From contig NZ_QWGR01000005.1 of the NCBI RefSeq assembly GCF_003576475.1, forward strand, positions 354,176 to 418,175: 64,000 nt of DNA, in the 5' to 3' direction. Below, one piece after another: positions 63,666-64,000 of the stretch. The position numbers were made by a program, and so were the translations under genes. The stretch's first letter is position 1, and each line of letters begins with the position of its first letter. The stretch is from Maribellus luteus. GTDB lineage: Bacteria; Bacteroidota; Bacteroidia; Bacteroidales; Prolixibacteraceae. Below the pieces are notes generated by a model, which saw only the letters and a program-made list of their open reading frames with translations, was not told the origin of the DNA and made no database searches.

Positions 63666-63683
63666 GTTCGGTCTGTTTTTATT

Positions 63684-63815
63684 GGCCACAACGGCAGTCT
63701 GTCTAAAAAGTAAAATTAAGCCGTTGAGATTTCAATATTTCATTCTTTTCGAAGTCAGCTATCCGAATAATACCCTCATGTAAAAAGGTTTTTAGACACT
63801 CTGACGGTGGTGGTA
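63684..63815 (-). repeat. attC-like site at the right end of the visible array
   Basis: About 130 nt. TGTCTAAAAA (63700-63709) pairs perfectly with TTTTTAGACA (63789-63798), and the pairing extends with mismatches towards CACAACGGCAGT on one side and CTGACGGTGGTG on the other. The left end TGGCCACAAC complements 62850-62859. It marks the 5' boundary of the TonB_C cassette; the cassette upstream lies mostly outside the window. Confidence 0.6.
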
Positions 63816-64000
63816 TGAGGTCGTGGCGATCAGACGAGAGTCTGACCAGTCCGACCGAAACTGAGGTTGGGACGAGATTCGACTTGTCGAATCCGTACAA
63901 ACCCAGCCATGCCTTATACCACGTGTGCCTGTTGCACAACTCACCAGGTTTTGTTAACAAATTTAGCATAATCCCGGAGAGTAAGCAGTTATCTTTCATT

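Larger units (their letters stand above)
59801..63815 (-). mobile_element. Integron-like gene cassette array (integrase not in window)
   Basis: Four to five single-gene units, all on the minus strand, separated by imperfect palindromes of ~133-135 bp with attC-like ends (AACAA... and ...CGTTRT). Across three cassettes the ends of the flanking palindromes are exact reverse complements (9-10 nt): GTTATAAGTC/GACTTATAAC, GTTGTGCTT/AAGCACAAC, GTTGTGGCCA/TGGCCACAAC. This is expected only if each gene once formed a circle with a complete attC. An integron integrase and attI would lie right of 64000. Confidence 0.72.

Noticed and set aside
63703..63999. 98-codon minus-strand frame at the right edge
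   Set aside because: It runs through the attC-like palindrome at 63684-63815 and its translation matches no family I know; it may hide the end of a cassette cut by the window, but I cannot support it as a gene.

Overview
The window is chromosomal DNA of a member of the Bacteroidota. Evidence: two SusC/SusD outer-membrane uptake pairs, a 2489-residue SprA translocon of the type 9 secretion system, many Cys-lipoproteins, promoters of the TTTG / TAnnTTTG type, and few Shine-Dalgarno sequences. The mix of polysaccharide utilisation, SprA and the trpEGDCFBA order fits a marine or gut Marinilabiliales/Prolixibacteraceae-like organism, but the genus is inference only.

Layout. 1-10.5 kb: a sialic-acid/host-glycan utilisation locus on the minus strand (susC, susD, exo-sialidase, GH20 beta-hexosaminidase, N-acetylneuraminate lyase running off the window). 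A divergent FadR/GntR regulator faces it, and a perfect TTATGT-N3-ACATAA palindrome sits at the predicted susC transcription start. 10.5-24 kb: mixed genes. These are a lipid A deacylase-like barrel, a PEGA lipoprotein, a secreted beta-helix protein, a VTT membrane protein, an AraC regulator, a DsrE/peroxiredoxin/AhpD-like redox group, a hybrid sensor kinase with AraC output, a SnoaL-fusion lipoprotein, a DUF1080 protein and an orphan lipoprotein; tRNA-Asn closes the block. 24.5-36.4 kb: a DUF4369-type protein, leucyl aminopeptidase, pdxA, ruvA and sprA.

36.4-43.9 kb: a complete tryptophan operon (trpE-G-D-C-F-B-A). Its leader holds two consecutive attenuators, each with its own Trp-rich leader peptide (W at codons 8/11/12 and 8/9/10) and its own intrinsic terminator. 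The operon has been invaded twice: a covarying pair of REP-like hairpins lies between trpF and trpB, and a small GIY-YIG nuclease gene bounded by perfect inverted repeats lies between trpB and trpA.

44-58.9 kb: a small conserved protein, a structured 5' leader before a second SusC/SusD pair, a cyclophilin, an S37-type peptidase, an EamA transporter, a TlpA-like thioredoxin lipoprotein, a patatin/amidotransferase pair, asnB, an SDR and a Crp/Fnr regulator.

59-64 kb: an AT-rich stretch of single minus-strand genes separated by ~133-135 bp imperfect palindromes. The outer ends of neighbouring palindromes are exactly complementary across each gene, which is the hallmark of integron cassettes and their attC sites. 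I read this as a cassette array; no integrase is visible, and one would be expected beyond the right edge. The cassettes encode a trypsin-like protease, a membrane protein, a lipoprotein, a tandem TonB_C protein and probably a further lipoprotein.

Most notable observations: the tandem trp attenuator, the cassette array, the GIY-YIG element with inverted repeats, and the switch-like leader of the second susC.
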